A DNA stretch of 64,000 bases from Kiritimatiellia bacterium (GTDB lineage Bacteria > Verrucomicrobiota > Kiritimatiellia > PWTM01). The stretch lies in contig JAOACR010000009.1 of the NCBI GenBank assembly GCA_026417735.1, positions 1 to 64,000 of the forward strand. The letters are read 5' to 3'. The position numbers and the translations under genes are program-made. The notes beneath the pieces are model-generated. The model had not been told where the DNA came from, searched no databases, and was given only the letters and a program-made list of their open reading frames with translations. Positions 25,251-34,364 of the stretch are shown here, one piece after another (the first letter of the stretch is position 1; every line of letters starts with the position of its first letter).

Positions 25251-27899
25251 ATGCAACCGGACCGTTTGACTGTTCGATGTCAGGAAGCGCTGCAAGCCGC
25301 GATGGCGAAGGCGGCGGACCGGCGCAATCCGGAAGTGGAGCCGGACCACCTGTTGCTGGCGCTGTTGGAGCCCAGCGACGGAGTGGCGGCGTCACTGATC
25401 GAAGCAATCGGCGCGCCGCGGGGACGCGTGCTGGCCGAACTGGAACGCCGGCTCGACACGCTACCGCGCGTCGAAGGGGGCGCCGCTCTGGGAGGCACTG
25501 CTTCGCGCGCGCTGCTGCGTCTGCTCGACGCAGCATGGAAAATTGCGCAGCGCATGCGCGACGAGTATGTCAGCGCTGAGCACATCCTGTTGGCGGCCGT
25601 TGAGGAGGAGGCGCTGCCCGCCGGCCGAGTTCTGCGGCAGTTCGGCGTCACGCCGGACGCGCTGCTTCGGGCGATGCAGACGATCCGCGGCAGCCACCGG
25701 GTCACGGACGCTTCGCCAGAAGACAAATACGACGCGCTCCGCAAGTACGGGCGGGACCTCACCGACCTGGCCCGCCAGCACAAGCTGGACCCCGTCATCG
25801 GGCGCGATGCGGAGATCCGCCGGGTGATCCAGGTGCTGTCGCGTCGCACCAAAAACAACCCGGTGCTCATCGGCGAACCGGGCGTCGGGAAAACCGCGAT
25901 TGTCGAAGGGCTCGCGCAGCGCATTGTCGCGGGCGACGTGCCGGAAGGGCTCAAAGACCGCCGTGTCGTCGCGCTGGATCTTGGTGCGATGGTCGCCGGC
26001 GCGAAATACCGCGGCGAGTTCGAGGAACGCTTCAAGGCCTTTCTGAAGGAGGTGCTTGCCGCGGAAGGCCGCATCATCCTCTTCATTGATGAGCTGCACA
26101 CGCTCGTCGGCGCCGGCGGCGCCGAAGGCGCGGTGGACGCTTCGAACATGATCAAGCCCCCCCTCGCCCGCGGCGAGTTGCGCTGCGTCGGCGCGACCAC
26201 GCTGGATGAATACCGAAAGTACGTCGAGAAAGACCCTGCGCTCGAACGCCGGTTCCAGCCGGTCCGCGTCAGCGAGCCCACTGTGGAAGACACCATCGCA
26301 ATCCTGCGGGGTCTGAAGGAACGCTACGAGGTTCATCACGGCGTCCGCATCCAAGACGGTGCGCTCGTCCAGGCGGCGGTGCTCTCGCACCGCTACATCA
26401 CCGACCGCTTCCTTCCGGATAAGGCCATTGACCTTGTGGATGAGGCGGCCAGCCGCCTGCGCATGGAAATCGATAGCATGCCGGTCGAAATCGACGAGAT
26501 CGAGCGTCGCATCCTGCAGCTCGAAATCGAGCGGCAGGCGCTGCAGAAGGAAACCGATCCCGACGCGGTCGAACGCCGGCGGAAGCTGGAGGAGGAGCTC
26601 GAACGCCTGCGCGCGGAAAGCGCGAAGCTGAAGGCACACTGGCAGAAGGAGAAGGAACTCATCGCGGAGCTCCGTTCGCTCACCCGCGCGTTGGATCTGC
26701 TGAAAGCCGAGCAGGAATCCGCGCAGCGCGCCGGTCAGCTCGAACGGGCGGCGGAGCTGCTGTACGACCGCATCCCCAAGACTGAACGCCAGATCGCCGC
26801 CGCGAAGCAACGCCTCGCGGAGGTCCAGTCCCAACAAAAAATGCTGAAAGAAGAGGTGGACGCCGAAGACATCGCGGCGGTCGTCGCGCTGTGGACGGGC
26901 ATTCCGGTCGCGAAGCTGCTCGAGAGCGAGCGCGAAAAGCTGCTGCGCATGGAAGAGCAGCTGCACCGGCGTGTGATCGGCCAGGACGAGGCCGTCAGCG
27001 CAGTCGCCAACGCGGTCCGACGCGCCCGTTCGGGACTGCAAGACCCGAACCGCCCGATCGGTTCCTTCATCTTCCTGGGTCCCACCGGCGTCGGCAAAAC
27101 CGAGCTGGCGCGCGCGCTGGCGGAGTTCCTCTTCGACTCGGAGTCCGCGATGGTGCGGATCGATATGTCGGAGTACATGGAGAAACACTCCGTCAGCCGC
27201 CTGATCGGTGCACCGCCCGGCTACGTCGGCTACGAGGAGGGCGGCCAGCTCACCGAGCACGTTCGGCGACGTCCCTATTCGGTGGTGCTGTTCGACGAGA
27301 TCGAAAAAGCTCACGCCGACGTCTTCAATGTGATGCTTCAAATCCTGGATGAGGGCCGCCTGACCGATGGGCAGGGCCGGACCGTGGACTTCCGCAACAC
27401 GATCATCATCCTCACCTCGAACATCGGCGGTCAGCTGATTCACGATACGCTCCAGCGGCACCCCAATCTCGGCCCCGGCGACCCACTCTGGGAGCGCATG
27501 CGCGAACAGGTGCACGAACTGTTGCAGCGGCAGTTTCGTCCGGAATTCCTGAACCGGATTGACGAGATCGTGCTCTTCCACAGTCTGCGCCGCGACGAGC
27601 TTCGGCGAATCGTGGACCTGCAGCTCGAGCGACTGGCCCGCTTCCTTGCGGAAAAGCATATCCGAATCGAGTTGTCGGAGAGCGCGCGGGACCTGCTTTG
27701 CCGGGAGGGTTACGATCCCGCGTTCGGCGCCCGGCCATTGAAACGGGCGATCCAGCGCCGCGTCGTCGATGTCCTCGCGCGTCAGCTGCTCAGCGGTGCG
27801 ATTCCGGAAGGCTCCACCGTCATCGCGGAGGTCACCGACAAAGCGCCCGACGAGATCGTGTTCCGACTCGCGCCGCCGGGCCGCACACCGGCCTCCTAG
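25251..27899 (+). CDS. clpB: ATP-dependent disaggregase ClpB
   Basis: Hexameric AAA+ disaggregase working with DnaK and small heat-shock proteins. About 882 residues. N-domain: [17 protein letters not shown] with two Clp-N repeats. First AAA+ module: [15 protein letters not shown] and [16 protein letters not shown] coiled-coil middle domain at roughly residues 410-530 is rich in Glu, Lys and Arg. Second module: [30 protein letters not shown], then the small D2 domain with [17 protein letters not shown]. The ATG at 25251 has GAGGTG six bases upstream; a GTG at 25242 with AGGAGG is an alternative adding three residues. Confidence 0.97.
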   Translation: MQPDRLTVRCQEALQAAMAKAADRRNPEVEPDHLLLALLEPSDGVAASLIEAIGAPRGRVLAELERRLDTLPRVEGGAALGGTASRALLRLLDAAWKIAQRMRDEYVSAEHILLAAVEEEALPAGRVLRQFGVTPDALLRAMQTIRGSHRVTDASPEDKYDALRKYGRDLTDLARQHKLDPVIGRDAEIRRVIQVLSRRTKNNPVLIGEPGVGKTAIVEGLAQRIVAGDVPEGLKDRRVVALDLGAMVAGAKYRGEFEERFKAFLKEVLAAEGRIILFIDELHTLVGAGGAEGAVDASNMIKPPLARGELRCVGATTLDEYRKYVEKDPALERRFQPVRVSEPTVEDTIAILRGLKERYEVHHGVRIQDGALVQAAVLSHRYITDRFLPDKAIDLVDEAASRLRMEIDSMPVEIDEIERRILQLEIERQALQKETDPDAVERRRKLEEELERLRAESAKLKAHWQKEKELIAELRSLTRALDLLKAEQESAQRAGQLERAAELLYDRIPKTERQIAAAKQRLAEVQSQQKMLKEEVDAEDIAAVVALWTGIPVAKLLESEREKLLRMEEQLHRRVIGQDEAVSAVANAVRRARSGLQDPNRPIGSFIFLGPTGVGKTELARALAEFLFDSESAMVRIDMSEYMEKHSVSRLIGAPPGYVGYEEGGQLTEHVRRRPYSVVLFDEIEKAHADVFNVMLQILDEGRLTDGQGRTVDFRNTIIILTSNIGGQLIHDTLQRHPNLGPGDPLWERMREQVHELLQRQFRPEFLNRIDEIVLFHSLRRDELRRIVDLQLERLARFLAEKHIRIELSESARDLLCREGYDPAFGARPLKRAIQRRVVDVLARQLLSGAIPEGSTVIAEVTDKAPDEIVFRLAPPGRTPAS

Positions 27900-27989
27900 G
27901 CCCGATTCGGCCGGCGACTTGGTTCCGAGCGCCTCACGCGGTAGGCTGTGCCGGGCGGTCGTCCGCCGCCGCAAGAAAGGCCATCAGCG

Positions 27990-28379
27990 ATGTCGAACCA
28001 GCCCGCTGACATGCTGGAAGAGATGTTCCGGCTGCAGGCAGAACTCAACCGCAGAATCGGCGTCGACACCACGGCGCTGCCGGAAGAGCGCCAGCCCGAG
28101 TGGATTCTGAATTTCTGTCGCGCGCTTCAACAGGAGACCGCTGAGCTGGTCGACAGCGTTCCGTGGAAGTGGTGGGCCCGGTACCAGACCTACGACCGGC
28201 AGAACGCCCGCGTCGAAATCGTAGATCTGTTCCACTTCCTCATTTCGCTTGCGCAGATCGTCGGACTCCGCGCCCGGGACGTCTACGAGCTGTACATGCA
28301 GAAGAACCGACGGAATTTTGAACGCCAGGAAAGCGGTTATACGTGTAAATCCGACGACTGCCGCGATCTGAACGTCTAG
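27990..28379 (+). CDS. dimeric all-alpha dUTPase-like NTP pyrophosphatase
   Basis: A 129-residue protein of the MazG/dimeric dUTPase superfamily, which hydrolyses dUTP or other NTPs to the monophosphate and pyrophosphate. Metal-binding pairs are visible in CRALQQETAELVDSVPWKWW and ARVEIVDLFHFLISLAQ (ExxE-like and ExxD). This Trp-rich arrangement with a following HF pair is typical of the dUTPase-2 family. It starts 90 bases after clpB and ends with YTCKSDDCRDLNV, an unusual Cys-containing tail. Likely housekeeping nucleotide sanitation. Confidence 0.8.
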   Translation: MSNQPADMLEEMFRLQAELNRRIGVDTTALPEERQPEWILNFCRALQQETAELVDSVPWKWWARYQTYDRQNARVEIVDLFHFLISLAQIVGLRARDVYELYMQKNRRNFERQESGYTCKSDDCRDLNV

Positions 28380-28756
28380 CCGGATCTTCCGCACGGCGGC
28401 ATCACCAATGTCGCGGGGTTGAAACGGCAACTCAAGGCCCCCCTCCCCCGCCGCCTTGGCTGTCCCCGCCGCTGCGGAGGCGATCGCCCACCACACCGTC
28501 CGCCGCGGCCGTTTCGCCCACCTCCGACTTGCGCACGTATTAGGCCCTTCTGTCACTGCGCCTTTGGCCAGGGACAGAGATCAACGAGCAGGCACGCCGA
28601 AATGTGTCGTGGGCGAGAACGAACAGCGCTCGGAAGGGTCGATCCGCGGCAGTCGCGCAGATCCCGCCCTGATGTGAGCGGTGTGCGTGTGCAGCGCCGG
28701 TCAGATGTCCGGCTCTACTCGTCAAACACATGGCGGGGCGGCGATTGGGTCACGCG

Positions 28757-28801
28757 TCCAACCCTTGGAGCGCCCGTGCTCAAGCATGTCCATGGATTGG
28801 A
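28757..28801. repeat. paired TCCAAnnnTTGGA palindromes
   Basis: TCCAACCCTTGGA at 28757-28769 is a perfect inverted repeat around CCC. TCCATGGATTGGA at 28789-28801 is an imperfect copy. Their starts are 32 bases apart, about three helical turns. A third, weaker copy lies at 48820 in another gap. Confidence 0.5.
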
Positions 28802-28993
28802 AACTTCGAGCCTGTCCCCTTTCCGCGCTCGCAGCGCCCTGTGGCCCGCGGCGGTCCCGCCCAACCGGCGCCTGCGCTGTTGGGGCGGGAACGAACTGGT
28901 CCGGTGGCTGCGGCTGAGGTGGTCGCCCCCGAAGAAGCGATGGGGCCGCGGGGGGAACAACGCCCCTTGCGTGTCCTCGTGACGCGGCCGGGG

Positions 28994-28999
28994 TATACT
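28994..28999 (+). promoter_or_regulatory. -10 element of the ABC exporter operon
   Basis: TATACT ends 8 bases before the ATG at 29008. No Shine-Dalgarno lies between, so the message probably begins at or within two bases of the start codon. The -35 region is not well matched. Confidence 0.45.
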
Positions 29000-29007
29000 G
29001 CACGCCG

Positions 29008-30006
29008 ATGAGCGCGGAGACCGTCATTGAAGCGGTTGGGCTGACGAAGATTTTCCTTGATTTCTGGCGTCGTCCTCGCGTGCGGGCGCTCGACGGGTTC
29101 AGCTTCGAGGTGCGGCGAGGCGAGGTGTTCGGGTTGCTGGGGCCGAACGGTTCGGGGAAAAGTACCACGTTAAAGCTGCTGCTCGGCTTGCTGCGGCCAA
29201 CCTCCGGCCGGCTGATTGTGCTGGGACGGCCTCCGACCGACGTGCGGATCAAGTCGCGCATTGGCTATCTGCCGGAGGAATCCTATCTTTACCCGTTTCT
29301 CACCGCGGAGGAGACGTTGGACTTCTTCGGGCGTCTCTTCGATCTGCCAACGGCGGAGCGCCGGCGGCGCATCGAGCAATTGCTCGAAATGACGGGCCTG
29401 ACCGCGGCTCGCCGGCGCCGGGTGGGCGAGTTCTCGAAAGGGATGGCGCGGCGCGTCGGGCTCGCGCAGGCGCTAATCAACGATCCCGACCTCGTAATTC
29501 TCGACGAACCGACATCGGGTCTGGATCCGATCGGCTGCCGTCAGATGAAAGAGCTGATTCGAACGCTGGCCGGACGGGGAAAGACCGTTGTGCTGTCCTC
29601 GCACCTGCTGGCCGATGTCGAGGACGTCGCCGATCGCGTCGCGATCCTCTACGGAGGACGGCTGCAGGCGATGGGCGCGATCTCGGAACTTCTGGAGGAA
29701 CGCGAGCGGTGCCGCCTCACCCTCACACGGCCGCCGCCGGGAACGCTCGAGCGGCTGTGCGCGGTGGCGCGGGAGCTGACGGGGACCGAGCCGGAAGTGG
29801 ACCACCCGCGGATGGACCTGGAAGAGTACTTTCTGGCAGTCGTTCGGCGCGCTCGCGAGGGAACCGGCGATGAAACGGCGCCGGGTGGAACCCCGCAGGT
29901 GGCATCGTATCTGGCCGGCGAGGCCGGTCGCGACGCGGTGGTCTCGCAGGCTTCAACGACGGCGGACGAGCGGCTCCGCCATCTGGTGAAACCGCCTTCC
30001 TCATGA
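29008..30006 (+). CDS. ABC transporter ATP-binding protein
   Basis: A 332-residue ABC ATPase of the ABC-2 exporter class. Walker A is GLLGPNGSGKSTTLKLLLGL, the Q-loop region GYLPEESYLYPFLTAEE, the signature GEFSKGMARRVGLAQAL (FSKGM in place of LSGGQ, common in this class), Walker B LVILDEPTSGLDPI, and the switch His in VVLSSHLLADVEDVADR. A C-terminal extension of about 80 residues follows the ATPase. It overlaps the permease gene by 4 bases. Probably drives export of a lipid, polysaccharide or protein; cargo unknown. Confidence 0.93.
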   Translation: MSAETVIEAVGLTKIFLDFWRRPRVRALDGFSFEVRRGEVFGLLGPNGSGKSTTLKLLLGLLRPTSGRLIVLGRPPTDVRIKSRIGYLPEESYLYPFLTAEETLDFFGRLFDLPTAERRRRIEQLLEMTGLTAARRRRVGEFSKGMARRVGLAQALINDPDLVILDEPTSGLDPIGCRQMKELIRTLAGRGKTVVLSSHLLADVEDVADRVAILYGGRLQAMGAISELLEERERCRLTLTRPPPGTLERLCAVARELTGTEPEVDHPRMDLEEYFLAVVRRAREGTGDETAPGGTPQVASYLAGEAGRDAVVSQASTTADERLRHLVKPPSS

Positions 30007-31379
30007 GCGCGGTCACCGCCATCGCGGTGGTGGCTCTCCGGGCCGCGATCCGGTCGCGCCTGTGGCTGGTGCTCACGGTGATGATCGTTGCGATCGCGCT
30101 CGGCCTGCCGGTGACCGTGAAGGGCGACGGCACCATCACAGGGTTGTGCCGCATCGCGATCACCTACACGATGTGGCTCACGTCGCTGCTGATTTCTTTG
30201 GCCTCGGTGTGGGTGGGCTGCGGTGCGATCGCGCTCGAGGTGCGCGACCGCCAGATGCACCAGGTGCTCACCAAGCCGGTCCGCACGATCGAGGTATGGG
30301 TGGGTAAATGGTTGGCGCTGGCGGTGCTCTCCGCGGCGCTGTGCGCGGCGGCGGCCGCCGGCTCCGCGGTGGCGCTGAGTACCGCGGTTCGACGTGGACC
30401 ATGGCAAGCCGCGGACCTGCGCGTTCTGCGAGAGGAAATTCTTGTGGCGCGACGAGCACTGGCGCCGATCACGCCGGATGTTGAACAGCGCGTGCAGCAG
30501 CACATCCGCGAAGCGACCGCTGCGGGGCGATGGCCGCCGGAGGGCGAGCCCGCGGCCGAAGCCCGGCGACGCTTGCGGGACAGCCTGCGCGCCTCGGATC
30601 ATACTGTGCTGCCGAGCTCGCGCGGCACCTGGGAGATCGAACTGCCCGAACACGTGCGCGCCGACGGGACTGCGCAGCTGAGATTCCGGTTTGCCACGTC
30701 CACGCTGGACACTTCCAAGGTGGCGGGGCGATGGTCGCTACTGGCGGAGTCGGGTGCGGAACGATGGTCATTGGAGGGAGCGTGGACGCCGGGCGCAGTG
30801 CACTCGCTGTCGGTACCGGCCAGCGCGCTGGCGGGCTCACGACGCGTACGGCTGGTGTTCGAGAACCGGGACCGTCTGCGCGGCACGCTGCTGTTTGATC
30901 CCGATGAGGGGATTCGACTGCTGATTCGAGAGGGCGGCGCGGCAGGCAACTTTGTGCGGGGGTGGCTGGTGACCTGGTGCCAGATCACAGTGCTCGGCGC
31001 GGTGGGGCTGGCGGCCGGTTCGTTGCTGTCGATGCCGGTCGCGTCGTTTCTGGCGGTCGCTGCGGTACTGGTCGCGCGAATGGCGGGCTATGTTTCGACG
31101 ATGGCGGGCCAGCCGGTGTTTGTGGAGGACCCGACGACGGCCCGCGGCTGGGCGGCGGCGGCCGAACGCATCTGGCAGACCTACTTCAGTGTGATGAACT
31201 GGTTGCTGCGGCCGGTGCGCACGACCGGCGTGTTCGAGCGATTGGCGGCCGGTGAGCTGATCAGTTGGGCCGAAACCTTGCACATGATCGCGTGGAGCCT
31301 GCCGGTGGGGTGCGGTCTGCTCGCATGTCTGGGTGCGACGCTGCTGCGTGTGCGCGAGCTGGGCGGGGTGCAGGAATGA
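30003..31379 (+). CDS. ABC-2 type permease with large extracytoplasmic domain
   Basis: A 458-residue membrane protein. Three hydrophobic segments lie in the first 130 residues (WLVLTVMIVAIALGLPVTV, LISLASVWVGCGAIAL, LALAVLSAALCAAAAAGSAV). A soluble stretch of about 190 residues follows, which includes LRFRFATSTLDTSKVAGRW and VRLVFENRDRLRGTLLFDPD and is predicted to be beta-rich. More membrane spans follow near residues 325-365 and 430-450. This two-halves-around-a-big-loop plan resembles GldF/GldG-neighbour and PVC ABC-2 permeases. Start by ATGA overlap with the ATPase. Confidence 0.85.
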   Translation: MSAVTAIAVVALRAAIRSRLWLVLTVMIVAIALGLPVTVKGDGTITGLCRIAITYTMWLTSLLISLASVWVGCGAIALEVRDRQMHQVLTKPVRTIEVWVGKWLALAVLSAALCAAAAAGSAVALSTAVRRGPWQAADLRVLREEILVARRALAPITPDVEQRVQQHIREATAAGRWPPEGEPAAEARRRLRDSLRASDHTVLPSSRGTWEIELPEHVRADGTAQLRFRFATSTLDTSKVAGRWSLLAESGAERWSLEGAWTPGAVHSLSVPASALAGSRRVRLVFENRDRLRGTLLFDPDEGIRLLIREGGAAGNFVRGWLVTWCQITVLGAVGLAAGSLLSMPVASFLAVAAVLVARMAGYVSTMAGQPVFVEDPTTARGWAAAAERIWQTYFSVMNWLLRPVRTTGVFERLAAGELISWAETLHMIAWSLPVGCGLLACLGATLLRVRELGGVQE

Positions 31380-32902
31380 GCCGCAACTCGATACTGTTGG
31401 TGCTGATGGCCATCGCATCGCTGTGGGCGTGCGGCCGGCTGCACGAACCGCTTCTGGAACTGCGGCGCGCAGGAGGCTTGAACCAGGGCGAGCCGCTGGA
31501 GAACGCGCCGCCGCTGGTCGCGTTCACCACCGTCGCGTTCGGGGCGTTCCGGGGCCTCGCGGCCGACATCCTCTGGATGCGCGCGAGCGAGCTGCAGGAT
31601 CGCGGCCAGTACTTCGAGCTGGTGCAGCTGGCGGACTGGATCACGAAACTCCAACCGCGGTTCGCCTCGATCTGGGCGTTCCATGGCTGGAACCTCGCCT
31701 ACAACGTCAGCGTCATGCTGCCGGATCCAAACGACCGCTGGCGCTGGGTGCGGCACGGGATCTCGCTGCTGCGCGATCAGGGGATGACCTACAATCCCGG
31801 CAGCGCGCTACTGCACCGCGAGCTGGCCTGGATCTTCTACCACAAGATCGGCATGGACCTGGACCAGGCGCACCTGCTCTACAAGCGGGAGTGGGCGCTG
31901 GAAATGACCCGTCTGCTGGGCGGCGCGCGACCGCAACCGGACCTGCCCACGCTCGCCCGGCTCGCGGATCAGCCGGCGGCCGACCGGCTGGCAGAGCCGG
32001 CGATTGCACAGTTCACCGCAGAGCTCGCCCGCCACGGCATCGACGCGTTCGCGGAAGAGGAGCCGGCACTCCACCAGATCCCGGAGCCGCTGCGAGCGAG
32101 GTGGACGGATTCGGCCGAGGGCCGCGCCCTCCGCGCCGTCGCGCGGGTGCAGCGCATGCTCACGCGCTACCGGCTGGATCCTCGTCAGATGCTCCAGATC
32201 GAACAGCAGCTCGGGGTGCCGCTCGACTGGCGCGGGCCCTACGCTCACGCGCTTTACTGGGCGGCGACCGGGCTGACCCACGCGCGCACCCGTTTCGATG
32301 ACGTCGCCCTCCGGCGTCAGATCTTCCAGGCGATGAACTCGACCTTTCTTCGCGGCCGGATTTCGTTTTCGCCGGACGGTCGCACGGTGATGCTGGCGCC
32401 GGAACCGGACGTGCTGCCCGCGGTGCGCGCGAGCTTCGACGAGGCGCTGGCGCGACATCCTGACGATCCCACGGTGCGGCAGGCGCATCGGAATTTTCTG
32501 GTGGACGGCGTGATGATCTGCACCGCCTATCAGCGCACCGGCGTGGCTCGAGAACTGTTCGCAGAACTGCAGCGGCGACACGGCGAAGCGACCAACGTCA
32601 CTTTCGAACGCTTCGTCGCGGACACGTGGACGGGCCACCTTCGAGATCTCGACACCGATCAGGCGCTGGCCGCCGTCGAGGCGGCGCTCTATCAGGCCGC
32701 ATTGTGGCGGTTGCTGGGCGATCCGATCGCGGCCGCGGGGCATGAAGAAATCGCCGCGCTGTGCTGGCGCGCCTACATGGCCGATCGCCAGGACCCGGAA
32801 CTCCGCGAGCGGACCGGGCTGCCGCCGATTGAGCAGATCCGCGCCCGCGCGGAAGAACGGTTGCGAGCAGATCTCGGCGCACGCGACGCCCGCGCACCGT
32901 AG
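31376..32902 (+). CDS. exporter-associated protein of unknown function
   Basis: A 508-residue protein coupled by ATGA overlap to the ABC permease. It has an N-terminal hydrophobic segment (ILLVLMAIASLWACG) that can be a signal anchor. A helical region follows, rich in Trp and Leu, with LAADILWMRASELQDRGQYF, LQPRFASIWAFHGWNLAYNV and ELAWIFYHKIGMDLDQAH; the spacing resembles degenerate TPR helices. The second half has FDEALARHPDDPTVRQAH and ends in an acidic-basic tail. I do not recognise a family. Position suggests it works with the exporter, perhaps as periplasmic or inner-membrane scaffold. Confidence 0.75.
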   Translation: MSRNSILLVLMAIASLWACGRLHEPLLELRRAGGLNQGEPLENAPPLVAFTTVAFGAFRGLAADILWMRASELQDRGQYFELVQLADWITKLQPRFASIWAFHGWNLAYNVSVMLPDPNDRWRWVRHGISLLRDQGMTYNPGSALLHRELAWIFYHKIGMDLDQAHLLYKREWALEMTRLLGGARPQPDLPTLARLADQPAADRLAEPAIAQFTAELARHGIDAFAEEEPALHQIPEPLRARWTDSAEGRALRAVARVQRMLTRYRLDPRQMLQIEQQLGVPLDWRGPYAHALYWAATGLTHARTRFDDVALRRQIFQAMNSTFLRGRISFSPDGRTVMLAPEPDVLPAVRASFDEALARHPDDPTVRQAHRNFLVDGVMICTAYQRTGVARELFAELQRRHGEATNVTFERFVADTWTGHLRDLDTDQALAAVEAALYQAALWRLLGDPIAAAGHEEIAALCWRAYMADRQDPELRERTGLPPIEQIRARAEERLRADLGARDARAP

Positions 32903-32905
32903 CCG

Positions 32906-32923
32906 CGGCGAGGTCGCTCGCCG
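32906..32923 (+). terminator. hairpin after the ABC operon
   Basis: CGGCGAG, loop GTCG, CTCGCCG, four bases after the stop codon. There is no T-run, so it may be a 3-prime stabilising hairpin or a Rho-aided end. Confidence 0.4.
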
Positions 32924-32948
32924 GACAGCAACGGGCGGCGAGCCGCAC

Positions 32949-32978
32949 TTGTCCGGTTGCCGCTTCTGTCCCTAGGAT
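32949..32978 (+). promoter_or_regulatory. candidate promoter of the response-regulator gene
   Basis: TTGTCC, 18 bases, TAGGAT ending 9 bases before the ATG at 32988. No Shine-Dalgarno is present, so a nearly leaderless message is expected. Confidence 0.35.
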
Positions 32979-32987
32979 GACCGGGCG

Positions 32988-34343
32988 ATGAAACCCGAGC
33001 GCGCGAGCGGTGAGGTGCCGCCGGTGCTGGTCGTTGATGATGAACCGGCGGTCGCGGAGGTCACGCGCCGCCACATCGCGGCCCGATTCCCGGAGCTACA
33101 GGTGCTGGCCTGCAGCGACGCGGAAGTCGCGATGGAGCTCGCCGCCGCGAGCGAGTTCTCGGTGGTGCTGTGCGACCTGGCGATGCCGATCCACAACGGC
33201 ATTGAGGTTCTCGCCGAGATTCGGCGGCACCACCCTCACACGGTGGGCATGCTGGTCAGCGGCCAGACGACGAAGGAAGCCGTGATCGAGGCAGTGAACT
33301 ATGCGGGCGTGTGGAAAGTGGTAGAAAAACCCTGGCGGGAAGAGGCGCTGATCGGCTGGGTTCGGGAAGCTGTCGAGTTGTACCGCTCACGTGTCGCGAT
33401 CGAGGCCGGCAACACGAAACCGCGCCGCTCCGCGCCCTCCCCTCTCCGCGTGCGCCCGCCGGCACCGGTGGTACGTTTGCGCATGTCCGCGCGTCCCGGC
33501 CCTCCCCCGTCGCCGCCGGCGGGAGTGTCGCGTCCCACCTTCGCGCCGCCGATCCCGCCACCGCGGGTCGGTCCGCGATACGCGGAGCTCCAGCTGCTCG
33601 ACGCCGGCGGTCTGGGGGCGGTCTATCGCGCGCGCGACACCGCGGAGGACCGTGATGTTGTGCTGAAGGTGCTCGCCGCACGCTTTGCCGCCGACGAGAC
33701 GGCCGTCGCGCGGCTCGAGGCCGACGTGCACGCTGCAGCGCAGCTGTCCCATCGCAGCGTGGTCCGACCCCATCGGCTGGATCGCTCCCCCTCGGTGGTG
33801 GCGATCGCGATGGACTACATCCGCGGCACCACGGTGCGGTCGGTGCTGGCCCGCTGTGGGTGTTTGGAGCGCGCCGCGGTGGTGGAAATCGTGGACGCCT
33901 GCGCCAGCGCCCTTGATGAGGCGGCCGCGCACGGTTTGATGCACCTGCAGCTTCGCGCAGACCAGCTCATGCTCGACCGCGAACGGCGGCTGAAAATTCT
34001 CGGGTTCGGGCAGCGGGAGATCGCGCGGATGGCGGTCCGGGGTGGAGTGCCGCGGCACTGGTTCCACATCGCACCGGAGCTGGCTGCCGGCGTGCCGGAC
34101 GATCCGCGCATGGACGTCTATTCTCTGGCGATTCTCGCGCACGAACTGCTCTGTGGCCGCGCCCCGGATCATGCCGGCGAACAGCGTCCGAACGGTCCCG
34201 CCGAATACCGGCCCACCGCCTCAGAAGATCTGCCAGCCGCGGTGCGGGAAGCGCTGGATCGGGCACTGTCGCCGACGCCCGGCGAGCGGTTCGACCGGGC
34301 GACCACATTTGCGAAGGCACTCCGTTCCGCGCTGGAAGTGTGA
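32988..34343 (+). CDS. response regulator receiver fused to a Ser/Thr pseudokinase
   Basis: A 451-residue two-domain protein. The receiver (residues 11-135) has the acidic pair Asp17-Asp18, phospho-acceptor Asp63 in VVLCDLAMPIHNG, the switch Ser in MLVSGQTT, and Lys in VVEKPW, so it looks competent. A Pro/Arg-rich linker of about 60 residues follows. The kinase-like domain (about 199-450) keeps the Gly loop (AGGLGAVYRAR), Lys227 and Glu244, and an APE-like HIAPELAAG. The HRD motif, however, is H319-L-Q321, its Asn position is Gln326, and DFG is G339-F-G. Loss of both catalytic Asp residues makes phosphotransfer unlikely. It is monocistronic. Probably an allosteric or scaffold output domain. 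Confidence 0.88.
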   Translation: MKPERASGEVPPVLVVDDEPAVAEVTRRHIAARFPELQVLACSDAEVAMELAAASEFSVVLCDLAMPIHNGIEVLAEIRRHHPHTVGMLVSGQTTKEAVIEAVNYAGVWKVVEKPWREEALIGWVREAVELYRSRVAIEAGNTKPRRSAPSPLRVRPPAPVVRLRMSARPGPPPSPPAGVSRPTFAPPIPPPRVGPRYAELQLLDAGGLGAVYRARDTAEDRDVVLKVLAARFAADETAVARLEADVHAAAQLSHRSVVRPHRLDRSPSVVAIAMDYIRGTTVRSVLARCGCLERAAVVEIVDACASALDEAAAHGLMHLQLRADQLMLDRERRLKILGFGQREIARMAVRGGVPRHWFHIAPELAAGVPDDPRMDVYSLAILAHELLCGRAPDHAGEQRPNGPAEYRPTASEDLPAAVREALDRALSPTPGERFDRATTFAKALRSALEV

Positions 34344-34364
34344 CGCGGCCGCCAGGGCGGTTTC

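Larger units (their letters stand above)
28380..29007. other. long non-coding interval
   Basis: A 628-base gap between the dUTPase-like gene and the ABC operon. Frames up to 187 codons are open on the plus strand, but they overlap one another, lack ribosome sites and have Arg/Pro/Ser-rich translations typical of random GC-rich DNA. The interval contains two copies of a TCCA-n-TTGGA palindrome and a strong -10 at its right end. No tRNA or known structured RNA was recognised. Confidence 0.5.

Noticed and set aside
25461-27974. 837-codon minus-strand frame opposite clpB
   Set aside because: Antisense of a canonical ClpB; no domain of its own.
28419-28982. 187-codon frame in the long gap before the ABC operon
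   Set aside because: No ribosome site, competing overlapping frames, and composition like random GC-rich DNA.
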